This document shows positions 6,834 to 13,185 of a stretch of 13,185 bases of DNA, one piece after another. The DNA comes from Acidobacteriota bacterium (GTDB lineage Bacteria; Acidobacteriota; Terriglobia; Acidiferrales; UBA7541): NCBI GenBank assembly GCA_003153585.1, contig PLZZ01000213.1, positions 6,227 to 19,411 of the forward strand. Direction: 5' to 3'. The position numbers and the translations under genes were made by a program. Position 1 is the first letter of the stretch; every line of letters begins with the position of its first letter. The notes under the pieces were generated by a model. The model saw nothing but the letters and a program-made list of their open reading frames with translations. It ran no database searches and was not told the DNA's origin.

Positions 6834-7466
6834 GTGAGCGAATCTGACATAACACTGAAGAGCGGACGGGCGGATTGGCTGGGCGGGGAACTGCCCTATG
6901 CAATTCCGTCCAAGAAGCTGGGGATGTGGCTCTTTATCGTCTCCGACTCGATTACATTCGGCGCCGTGCTGGTTTGCTACGCCTATCTTCGCTTGGCAAG
7001 CCCGAATTGGCCCACGCCCTTCCGGCTCTCGAGCATTGTAAACGGGGCGATCATGACGTTTGTGCTGCTCTCCAGCAGCGTCACCATGGTGGCAGCCGTT
7101 GAAGCAGCCAAGCACGGGCGCATCGCCGCCAGCGTCCGCTGGCTTTCGGCAACGATGCTCGGCGGTGTTGTGTTCGACATTCTGCACATCCGCGAGTGGC
7201 TCGGCTTGATTCACGAGGGCCTGCGGTTGTATCAAAACCCCTGGGGTTCATCGCTGTTCGGGGCGGCATTCTTTACGCTGACAGGCCTGCACATGACCCA
7301 CGTCACCGTTGGCGTCATTTATCTGGGTATCGTAGCCATCGGGTTTCGCCGGGGCAAATTCACATCCGACGACGTGGAAATCAGCGGGCTATATTGGCAC
7401 TTCGTGGATCTGGTTTGGATGTTTGTTTTCCCGCTCGTGTATTTGCTGTCCGCGCGCATGCACTAG
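6834..7466 (+). CDS. coxC: Cytochrome c oxidase subunit III
   Basis: 210-aa integral membrane subunit with about five helices, the short bacterial form lacking the first two helices of mitochondrial subunit III. Family marks are MWLFIVSDSITFG (residues 31-43), GLHMTHVTVGVIYL (151-164) and LYWHFVDLVWMFVFPLVYL near the C-terminus. It stabilises subunit I and helps proton uptake into the D-channel. The conserved Glu in the MWLF...SE segment is Asp38 here, a conservative change. The start is GTG at 6834, preceded by GGGGGAG (6822-6828). It follows coxA by 17 bp and precedes coxD by 21 bp, consistent with one transcript. Confidence 0.95.
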   Translation: MSESDITLKSGRADWLGGELPYAIPSKKLGMWLFIVSDSITFGAVLVCYAYLRLASPNWPTPFRLSSIVNGAIMTFVLLSSSVTMVAAVEAAKHGRIAASVRWLSATMLGGVVFDILHIREWLGLIHEGLRLYQNPWGSSLFGAAFFTLTGLHMTHVTVGVIYLGIVAIGFRRGKFTSDDVEISGLYWHFVDLVWMFVFPLVYLLSARMH

Positions 7467-7487
7467 AATTTCGGCGAGGAGCCAAAG

Positions 7488-7808
7488 ATGAGTGAGAGCA
7501 CTTCTCACGACCTCAGTAAAGCAGGGATGGGCTGGTTTCTTAAGATTTGGGGGGTCCTGCTTTTCCTTACGGCTATAGAAGTGTTTCTGGCTTATGAAGA
7601 CCTCCCGCTGCATATCATGCTCATCCTCTTGATGGGCATCTCAATCATCAAAGCCGCTTTAATCCTCGCCTATTTCATGCACTTGCGATACGAGCGAAGT
7701 ACTCTGGCCTGGACCCTTTTGCCAGCAATGGTTTTTGTGCTGGTGATGATGGTGGTCTTTTTCCCGGATAGTGTTCGGATCGAGCGTTTGGGCGAGTTTT
7801 TGCACTAG
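7488..7808 (+). CDS. coxD: Cytochrome c oxidase subunit IV, prokaryotic type
   Basis: 106-aa small membrane protein with three predicted helices (about 16-36, 42-63 and 71-92). The segment KAALILAYFMHLRYE (residues 55-69) is the signature of the bacterial subunit IV family, an accessory subunit of the oxidase. GAGGAG (7476-7481) lies 6 bases before the ATG. It ends the coxB-A-C-D block. Its role is structural or assembly-related; it binds no redox cofactor. Confidence 0.92.
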   Translation: MSESTSHDLSKAGMGWFLKIWGVLLFLTAIEVFLAYEDLPLHIMLILLMGISIIKAALILAYFMHLRYERSTLAWTLLPAMVFVLVMMVVFFPDSVRIERLGEFLH

Positions 7809-7881
7809 CCCCGGGAGCTTGATTTTTCGAAAGCAGGAAGCGCAGCAGTTGGCCGGGCAAGATAAGTTTGCGGGGAATAAA

Positions 7882-8178
7882 ATGAGAAGGTTAGACTCTA
7901 CAGGCTGGCCAATTCTGGCGCTGCTGCTTGTTGTTTTCGCGATTCCCATGCCGCTTTTCGGCCAGGGCTGCGCTATGTGTTACCAGAGTGCAGCTGCGTC
8001 CGGGGCTCAGGGCGCCCAGGCGCTGAGGCACGGCATTCTTATTCTGCTCTTTCCTCCACTTTTCATTTCGACGGGCATCGGGTTCTTCGCCTACGGCAAG
8101 CGAAACAAATTCAACACGCAGGATGGCGCTAGCAGGCGGGAATCCGAATTCGAAAATACGTCGCGATTGGACCTTTAG
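7882..8178 (+). CDS. Small CxxC membrane protein of unknown function
   Basis: 98-aa protein. Hydrophobic segments at about residues 9-27 and 50-71 suggest a signal anchor and one further helix, with a short charged tail. Between them lies C30-A-M-C33-Y, immediately after the first segment and so probably on the periplasmic side. It is not a heme c motif because Tyr replaces the needed His. I chose the ATG at 7882; the frame is open farther upstream but that part overlaps coxD in another phase and reads as non-coding. The ribosome site is weak (CGGGG, 7871-7875). It lies 73 bp after coxD on the same strand, so it may be co-transcribed and help copper or heme insertion or thiol exchange for the oxidase. 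That role is inference from position and the two cysteines. Its stop interlocks with that of the next, convergent gene. Confidence 0.75.
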   Translation: MRRLDSTGWPILALLLVVFAIPMPLFGQGCAMCYQSAAASGAQGAQALRHGILILLFPPLFISTGIGFFAYGKRNKFNTQDGASRRESEFENTSRLDL

Positions 8179-9053
8179 CTGGTTCCCGGTGCTGCGGACG
8201 AAGCGCCAAACGATTTGATAGCACTGGCTTCGTCCTTGTGAACGTCAAGAACCTTTTGCAACATGGTCATCTGAAGTAATTCCTGGACCTTTGCGCTGGG
8301 ATTGACGACCTTCAACTGGCCGCTCACCCTGCGAATCATGGCGTGAGCCCTCACGATTTCTCCAATTCCGGAGCTGTCAATATGATCCACTTCTTGCATG
8401 ACCAAAAGAACCTTAATGTTCCCATCATCCACTAATTTCTGAATGGTCTCGCGAAGCACGATATTACCTTCACCGACTACAATTCTGCCTTTCACGTCCA
8501 CGGCAGCGACACCCGCCGAGACTTGGCGAACACCGGCCTGCATCCTTGTGGTCGTCTTTGGTTGCGCTGTTACAGTGGCGCGGTCGAGGATGCCGGAGGC
8601 TACTTTTGCGATTTCAGGCGACTCGGTCCTGACCACAACGAGGGATCGCCCCATCTTCAAAACTTCCAGGAAGAGTTGCACGTCCTCAGGGGCCTTTTCA
8701 TCGGTGGCGGGAGCCGGAATTTCGGTCTCCTTCGCGAGTGACTTGCCGACCTTGGCGCCGGTCTTGGTTCCAAGAAACCCAAGCAATGCAGCGGCTCCGA
8801 CACCCACGGCGAAGACCTGGCCGATACCCGGAATCAGAGCCAGGGATGCGGCTACCATTCCCGCACCCAAGCCGATGGCGCCGCCGGTAAAGCCCCCGGC
8901 CACCGTGCCGATCTCTTTCCCCAGTGCTATTGCTTCACTCTCGGAGCGAGTGAGGTAGACGATGGAGTCTTCCGGCACATGCTTCTGCAGCAGTTCTTTC
9001 AGCGCTTCTTCCGCTCGGTCACGCGAACTAAACACTCCGATTGAAGTTTCCAT
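8175..9053 (-). CDS. YflT/DUF1269-like domain protein fused to a STAS (anti-anti-sigma) domain
   Basis: 292-aa protein. Residues 1-40 (SIGVFSSRDRAEEALKEL) resemble the start of general-stress 17M/YflT and DUF1269-type proteins. Residues about 48-105 are a Gly/Ala-rich glycine-zipper stretch able to associate with membranes. Residues about 122-160 resume the YflT-like fold (QLFLEVLKMGRSLVVVRTES). Residues about 180-285 form a STAS domain with the phosphorylation-type motif D226-S-S-G229, as in SpoIIAA and RsbV, where a serine is phosphorylated by an anti-sigma kinase. It could thus act in a partner-switching stress pathway or tether a STAS module to the membrane. No cognate RsbW-like kinase, phosphatase or sigma factor is in the window. 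The ATG at 9053 lacks a good Shine-Dalgarno, and a stop lies in frame 24 bases upstream. It is convergent with the CxxC gene and divergent from the PBP4 fusion gene. Confidence 0.82.
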   Translation of the reverse strand: METSIGVFSSRDRAEEALKELLQKHVPEDSIVYLTRSESEAIALGKEIGTVAGGFTGGAIGLGAGMVAASLALIPGIGQVFAVGVGAAALLGFLGTKTGAKVGKSLAKETEIPAPATDEKAPEDVQLFLEVLKMGRSLVVVRTESPEIAKVASGILDRATVTAQPKTTTRMQAGVRQVSAGVAAVDVKGRIVVGEGNIVLRETIQKLVDDGNIKVLLVMQEVDHIDSSGIGEIVRAHAMIRRVSGQLKVVNPSAKVQELLQMTMLQKVLDVHKDEASAIKSFGASSAAPGTS

Positions 9054-9133
9054 ATGGGCGCCGTCCGGGCATTAGTACAATCGCCGACGGGTTTCCCTCC
9101 TGGGAGGATAATCTCGGTATTGGTTCTCGTGAG

Positions 9134-9143
9134 GGTGTACACC
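9134..9143. promoter_or_regulatory. Perfect 10-bp palindrome, candidate operator
   Basis: GGTGTACACC is fully self-complementary and lies about 80 bp upstream of the STAS gene. Its core GTACAC recurs near 9218. It may bind a dimeric repressor controlling one or both divergent genes. The regulator is unknown. Confidence 0.35.
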
Positions 9144-9155
9144 GTTATGTAAAGA

Positions 9156-9169
9156 ATTGTCAAGACAAT
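9156..9169. promoter_or_regulatory. 14-bp inverted repeat overlapping a minus-strand -35-like box
   Basis: ATTGTC and GACAAT are perfect 6-bp arms separated by AA. On the minus strand the centre reads TTGACA (9163 to 9158), an exact sigma-70 -35 consensus pointing toward the STAS gene. A matching -10 is poor (TGTACA at 16-bp spacing, inside the neighbouring palindrome). If this is the promoter, both palindromes would overlap it and could act as repressor sites. Confidence 0.35.
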
Positions 9170-9213
9170 GTTAAGCGCGCTAGCGTACCGTGAATGACGC
9201 CGAAAGGAGTGGG

Positions 9214-9420
9214 ATGTTGTACACTGAGCGCCAACGAGTTAGAGGAAAAACATCCATTTGGCGGTCGACAGGTCGGAAATTCAAGTTCTCTCCTCGGCTC
9301 CAGCTTCTTGCAGATGCGTTAGACGCGATGCGGGTAAGACGGCGCGGAGGCAATTTAGCGGGGGACGACATCACTTCCCAATTTTCACATCACTTTGTCA
9401 TACCACTTATTTCACTCTAG
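9214..9420 (+). CDS. Possible small leader ORF (doubtful)
   Basis: A 68-codon frame starts at ATG 9214 after a good Shine-Dalgarno (AAAGGAG, 9203-9209; 4-base gap) and stops at 9418-9420, inside the ribosome site AGAGGG (9419-9424) of the PBP4 fusion gene. That layout would allow translational coupling. The product is basic (many Arg and Lys), has no recognisable domain and no membrane segment. The frame could be open by chance, and I would not rely on it without conservation data. Confidence 0.22.
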   Translation: MLYTERQRVRGKTSIWRSTGRKFKFSPRLQLLADALDAMRVRRRGGNLAGDDITSQFSHHFVIPLISL

Positions 9421-9430
9421 AGGGTCAATC

Positions 9431-12400
9431 ATGGATCGCAGGAAAGCAGCTCTGCTGTGCGTGCTCGCGGCTGGAGTCGTCTTTGCATTGCTATCGCCGG
9501 CACACATAACGGCCGCGCAAAAGGACAGCGCGCTTGCCGAGCAAATTCACGAGATCGGAAGCCGGCCGGAGTACAAGCATTCGACCTTCGGCGTGGAAGT
9601 GTATTCGCTGGATGAAGAGAAAGTTGTATTTGCGCTTCATGGACAGGATCTTTTCACGCCGGGTTCGACGACCAAACTTCTGACCGAAGGCACGGGGCTT
9701 GAGCTGCTGGGATCGGATTTCCGCTTTCACACGCGCGTGTACCGCACGGGCCCGCTCAGCGCAAATGGCATCTTGAAAGGAGATCTGATTCTAGTGGCGA
9801 GCGGCGATCCCAATCTCTCCGGCCGGATCCAGCCGGACGGCACGCTCGCCTTTGAAAACGAAGACCATTCTTACGATGGAAGCCCGGACACGAAAGCTGT
9901 TGCGGGCGATCCGCTGCTCGTGATTCGCGACCTCGCTGCGCAGGTGGCGGCGCATGGTGTGAAGCGGATCGAAGGGCGCGTGCTGGTAGACGCCACGTTA
10001 TTTCCGGAGGGTGATCGAGAACTCGGAACGAACGTGGTGGTTTCACCGATTTCAGTGAATGACAATGTCGTGGACCTGACCGTTTCGCCGGGGAGCAAGG
10101 AAGACGCTTCGGTGGGGCTTAGTGTTTCGCCTGCAAGTTCATACGTTTCGTTCGTCAACAAGATCACCACCGGGCCAGCCGGTTCGAAGCCGGACATAAA
10201 ACCGCCAGCCGATGTGACGAATGCAGACGGGTCGCACACGGTCACGTTGACCGGGAAATTTCCGCTGGGCGGCCCTGGGATTCTGTACACCTACACCGTC
10301 CCGGAGCCCAGCCGATTCGCGGAGGCGACATTCGTTGATGCGTTGCGTGAAAAGCTGATAAAGGTGGACGTCGCTCCGTTTGCAGGGAAGGATGACTTCA
10401 AATCCGTCTCAGGCAATTACACGCAGGAAAATATGGTAGCCGAGCATATTTCTCCGCCGCTTTCCGAAGAAACAAAAGTGACGTTGAAGGTCAGCCAAAA
10501 TTTGCACGCCACGATGATGCCGTTCATTTTGGGGGCAGTCGTGGGCCATAAGACGCAGGAGATCGATCAGGGTGGTTTCGATCTGGAGCATGATTTTCTG
10601 GCCAAGGCCGGACTGGACTTGAGCGGCGCCTCACAAGGCGACGGCGCGGGCGGCGCGCAATCGGCGTATTACACGCCGGACTTCATGGTCCATTACCTGG
10701 CTTTTATGGCGAAACAAAAAGATTTTGCGCTCTTCGAGAAGGCGCTGCCGGTTCTCGGACGCGACGGCACGCTTTGGAATATCCAAGTGAATTCGCCGGC
10801 TGCCGGCCACGTGTTCGCCAAGACCGGCACATTTAGTTCGTACGACGCTTTGAACAAGGACTTGATGCTCAACGGAAAGGGCCTGGCGGGGTATATGACC
10901 ACGGTTGACGGCCGGCATCTGGCGTTCGCAGCGTTCGTAAACCGTGTTCCGATTTCGATGGACGATCCGGAAGCCGCGCAGAAGATCGCGGGGCAGGCGC
11001 TGGGCGAAATCGCCGGGGCGATTTATTCCACGCCGGCGGACAAGGCGGCGCCCTTCGACGTGATCATCAAGAACGGGCACATTCTGGATGGTGGAGGCGG
11101 GCCTTGGTATTCCGCCGACATCGGAATACGCGGAGATCGAATCGCGGCGATTGGGCAGCTAGGCGACGCGCAAGCCAAGAAAGTGATAGATGCCACTGGG
11201 CAAATCGTTTCGCCGGGATTTATCGACATGCTGGGGCAATCGGAAATGTCTTTGCTGATCGACAATCGCTCGTTGAGCAAACTCTCGCAGGGAATTACGA
11301 CGGAAATTACAGGAGAAGGCAGTTCCATCGCGCCGCAGAACGAAAAGACGCTGGCGCCGATGGCTCCGTTCCTGGCCAATTATCACCTGACAATTGATTG
11401 GACGACGCTCGATGGTTATTTCCGCAGGCTGGACAAAGACGGCACGCCGATTAATCTGGGCACTTACGTAGGGGCGGCGCAAGTGCGCGAGAGCGTGATC
11501 GGCGACGACGATCGCGCCCCGACTCCCGCCGAACTGGAACAGATGGAAGCGCTCGTGGCGCAAGCCATGAAGGATGGGGCGTTGGGACTCTCTACTGCGC
11601 TGATTTACCCGCCAGGACATTATGCGAAGACGGACGAATTGATTGCGCTGGCGAAAGTTGCGGCGCAGTACGGCGGTATTTATGCGTCGCATATGCGCAG
11701 CGAGGGGGCCAGCGAAATGGCGGCGCTGGATGAAGCGATAGAAATCGGGCGCGAGGCGCAGATTCCGGTGGAGATTTTCCACCTGAAAGTGAGCGGAAAG
11801 CCGCGCTGGGGAACGATGCCCGCAGTGGTAGCAAAAATTCAGGCGGCGCGAGACGCAGGGCTCGATATTCGCGCGGACCAATACCCGTACGTCGCAGGTG
11901 CGACAGCGCTGGCCTCGTCGTTGCCGCCATGGGTTGCGGATGGCGGAGTGGACAAACTTCTCGGCCGTTTGCAGGATCCGAAGATTCGCGAGCGCATCAA
12001 GAATGAAATGGCAACGGAGCACGCCGACTGGGAAAACCTCTATTTCGATTGCGGGGGCGGAGAAGGGGTGATGATATCGGGCGTGGTCAACCCGGAGTTG
12101 AAGAAATACGACGGCAAGACTGTGGCGCAGATGGCCAAGGCAGAAGGCAAACCGGAACTCGACGCGCTGTTTGATTTCATCGAGGCGGACAAGGCGCAGA
12201 CCGGCGCGATCTATTTCATGGCCAGCGAGCAGGATTTAGTTTACGGGCTGAAACAGGCTTGGACTTCACTTTGCCTGGACAGTGGCGAGCTCTCGCTGGA
12301 TGGTCCGCTGTTTGAACCGCACACGCATCCGCGCTCTTTTGGGTCGTTTCCGCGATTCCTTGGGCACTATGTTCGCGATGAGCACCTAATGCCTCTGGAG

Positions 12401-12676
12401 CAGGCGATTCGAAAGATTACTTCCATGCCGGCGCAGCGCGAACACCTGGTGAATCGCGGGCTGATCAAGACCGGCTTTTATGCGGATATAACGATTTTTG
12501 ATGCGGCAACGATTATCGACCGGGCTAGCTACACAGAGCCGACAAAAGTATCAGAGGGCGTGGACTACGTTTTCGTGAACGGGCAACTCGAATTTGACCA
12601 TGGGGCGCTGACCGGGGCGAAATCGGGCCGGGCGCTTCGGGGCCCCGCATGGCACGGTGATGCGACAGATCACTAA
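9431..12676 (+). CDS. Fused PBP4-type D-Ala-D-Ala carboxypeptidase and N-acyl-D-amino-acid deacylase-like amidohydrolase
   Basis: 1081-aa exported protein with a signal peptide (residues 1-29, cleavage near ITAAQ). Residues about 33-535 are a peptidase S13 (DacB/PBP4) domain: S79-T-T-K82 holds the nucleophilic serine, S355-Q-N357 is the SxN triad (VSQNLHA) and K464-T-G466 the KTG triad. These enzymes cleave the terminal D-Ala or cross-links in peptidoglycan peptides. Residues about 541-1075 match the D-aminoacylase family of amidohydrolases: a VIIKNGHILDGGG start, H754 (YASHMRSEG), H784 (IFHLKVSG), D950 (CLDSG), then HPRSFGSFPRFLGHYVR and the ADITIFD end. The usual HxH metal motif after GFID is L601-G-Q603 and the GNCG cysteine motif is GEG (E629). 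I chose ATG 9431, with AGAGGG (9419-9424), over an in-frame ATG at 9395 because a signal peptide starts there. The frame is continuous through the junction. The likely role is peptidoglycan peptide trimming; the second activity is uncertain. Confidence 0.88.
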   Translation: MDRRKAALLCVLAAGVVFALLSPAHITAAQKDSALAEQIHEIGSRPEYKHSTFGVEVYSLDEEKVVFALHGQDLFTPGSTTKLLTEGTGLELLGSDFRFHTRVYRTGPLSANGILKGDLILVASGDPNLSGRIQPDGTLAFENEDHSYDGSPDTKAVAGDPLLVIRDLAAQVAAHGVKRIEGRVLVDATLFPEGDRELGTNVVVSPISVNDNVVDLTVSPGSKEDASVGLSVSPASSYVSFVNKITTGPAGSKPDIKPPADVTNADGSHTVTLTGKFPLGGPGILYTYTVPEPSRFAEATFVDALREKLIKVDVAPFAGKDDFKSVSGNYTQENMVAEHISPPLSEETKVTLKVSQNLHATMMPFILGAVVGHKTQEIDQGGFDLEHDFLAKAGLDLSGASQGDGAGGAQSAYYTPDFMVHYLAFMAKQKDFALFEKALPVLGRDGTLWNIQVNSPAAGHVFAKTGTFSSYDALNKDLMLNGKGLAGYMTTVDGRHLAFAAFVNRVPISMDDPEAAQKIAGQALGEIAGAIYSTPADKAAPFDVIIKNGHILDGGGGPWYSADIGIRGDRIAAIGQLGDAQAKKVIDATGQIVSPGFIDMLGQSEMSLLIDNRSLSKLSQGITTEITGEGSSIAPQNEKTLAPMAPFLANYHLTIDWTTLDGYFRRLDKDGTPINLGTYVGAAQVRESVIGDDDRAPTPAELEQMEALVAQAMKDGALGLSTALIYPPGHYAKTDELIALAKVAAQYGGIYASHMRSEGASEMAALDEAIEIGREAQIPVEIFHLKVSGKPRWGTMPAVVAKIQAARDAGLDIRADQYPYVAGATALASSLPPWVADGGVDKLLGRLQDPKIRERIKNEMATEHADWENLYFDCGGGEGVMISGVVNPELKKYDGKTVAQMAKAEGKPELDALFDFIEADKAQTGAIYFMASEQDLVYGLKQAWTSLCLDSGELSLDGPLFEPHTHPRSFGSFPRFLGHYVRDEHLMPLEQAIRKITSMPAQREHLVNRGLIKTGFYADITIFDAATIIDRASYTEPTKVSEGVDYVFVNGQLEFDHGALTGAKSGRALRGPAWHGDATDH

Positions 12677-13185
12677 TGCGGGTTGGGGAACAGCCAACTC
12701 GCATAATAGACTCGGATCGAGGCGAATACGTCGCAACTTTGATGGTCAGGGATCCCCGTAACCGCAGATTCCTGCGATGCCTGGGCCTCAGAGTCGCGGC
12801 GAAACACCAAGCCGACGTGAGCGATTCCATCGTTCGCAAACCACACTTTGGCGAGCACGCTTCCTTCCGCGCTTCGGTAGCGAACGCGCGAGATGCTTGA
12901 ATCCTCCAGATAACCGGTGCAGGAGAGCGGTTCCGGGGACATAACGCCATGCGAGATAAACCCCTCGGATGCCAGGGATTTGAGTGACTTCTCGACGAGC
13001 GCACTTCTTACGGACCCGGACGTCTGGGCGTCCGGCGTAGGATAGTAGTAACTGAACAAAAACGCACCGCTGCTGCGATCGGGGGCGAAGTAGCCTGCCA
13101 TCAATCCGGGATCCGGCTTATCTTTGGAAGTCCAGGTGACCCAGTCGCTGGGGTAGCACATTTCGAGATCAAGGTCGCGCAGGAT
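12673..13185 (-). CDS. Hypothetical protein, N-terminal end outside the window
   Basis: The frame is open to the window edge on the minus strand (about 170 codons visible). An ATG exists at 13161, but it has no Shine-Dalgarno and the reading frame before it (LRDLDLEM, then CYPSDW) looks coding, so the true start is probably beyond the window. The visible part is soluble, with mixed alpha/beta composition and no membrane segment. The opening resembles the YPSDW-type start of PsbP-like or DUF1795-like secreted proteins, but this is a weak impression. No catalytic motif is recognised. It converges on the PBP4-amidohydrolase gene and its stop interlocks with that gene's stop. Confidence 0.65.
   Translation of the reverse strand: MLRDLDLEMCYPSDWVTWTSKDKPDPGLMAGYFAPDRSSGAFLFSYYYPTPDAQTSGSVRSALVEKSLKSLASEGFISHGVMSPEPLSCTGYLEDSSISRVRYRSAEGSVLAKVWFANDGIAHVGLVFRRDSEAQASQESAVTGIPDHQSCDVFASIRVYYASWLFPNPH

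Larger units (their letters stand above)
9054..9430. other. Divergent intergenic region with palindromes
   Basis: This 377-bp region separates the STAS gene (minus) from the PBP4-amidohydrolase gene (plus), so promoters for both should lie here. Its first 120 bp carry two perfect palindromes (9134-9143 and 9156-9169) and a small CCTCC/GGAGG dyad near 9099-9111. The rest contains a doubtful short ORF (9214-9420). I see no terminator, tRNA or known riboswitch. Confidence 0.6.

Noticed and set aside
7969..7983. CAMCY considered as a cytochrome c heme site
   Set aside because: Heme c attachment needs CxxCH; Tyr replaces the His and no alternative His is adjacent.
11159..12022. 287-codon antisense frame under the amidohydrolase domain
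   Set aside because: Strand shadow of a strongly coding frame; Arg/His-rich with no domain or ribosome site.

Overview
The window reads as chromosomal DNA of a free-living Gram-negative bacterium of moderately high GC content. The style of several proteins (the oxidase subunits, a small CxxC membrane protein, a plastocyanin-like protein with a carboxypeptidase-regulatory-type tail, and a PBP4/D-aminoacylase fusion) suggests Acidobacteriota. That assignment comes from recognition of family style, not from a search, and is tentative. There are no rRNA or tRNA genes, CRISPR arrays, transposases or phage genes.

Layout. (1) 1-468: the C-terminal catalytic end of a sensor histidine kinase, cut by the window edge. 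(2) 469-936: a 468-bp gene-free region with a 7-bp-arm dyad, upstream of the main operon. (3) 937-7808: seven co-directional genes forming one respiratory unit. They encode an outer-membrane-type fused monoheme cytochrome/beta-barrel, a periplasmic diheme cytochrome c, a plastocyanin-like copper protein, and cytochrome c oxidase subunits II, I, III and IV. A small CxxC membrane protein (7882-8178) follows on the same strand. (4) 8175-9053, minus strand: a YflT/DUF1269-like domain with a glycine-zipper segment fused to a STAS domain. Its stop codon interlocks with that of the CxxC gene. (5) 9054-9430: a divergent regulatory region with two perfect palindromes and perhaps a short leader ORF. (6) 9431-12676: a 1081-aa protein joining a PBP4-type D-Ala-D-Ala carboxypeptidase to an N-acyl-D-amino-acid deacylase-like amidohydrolase whose usual metal motifs are altered. 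(7) 12673-13185, minus strand: an unrecognised protein running off the window, again with interlocked stops.

How the genes may work together. The order outer-membrane cytochrome-porin, diheme cytochrome c, copper protein, coxB-coxA-coxC-coxD closely resembles the rus (iron oxidation) operon of Acidithiobacillus ferrooxidans (cyc2-cyc1-ORF-coxB-coxA-coxC-coxD-rus). The inferred path runs from an extracellular donor to the outer-membrane cytochrome, then through the periplasmic diheme cytochrome and/or cupredoxin to CuA, heme a and heme a3-CuB, and finally O2. The oxidase has all redox-metal ligands but departs from textbook A-type enzymes: the K-channel lysine is Ile, the Mg-site Asp (subunit I) and Glu (subunit II) are Ala and Gln, and the tryptophans of the subunit II donor-entry motif are Phe. 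The electron donor cannot be decided from sequence; Fe(II) is a hypothesis.
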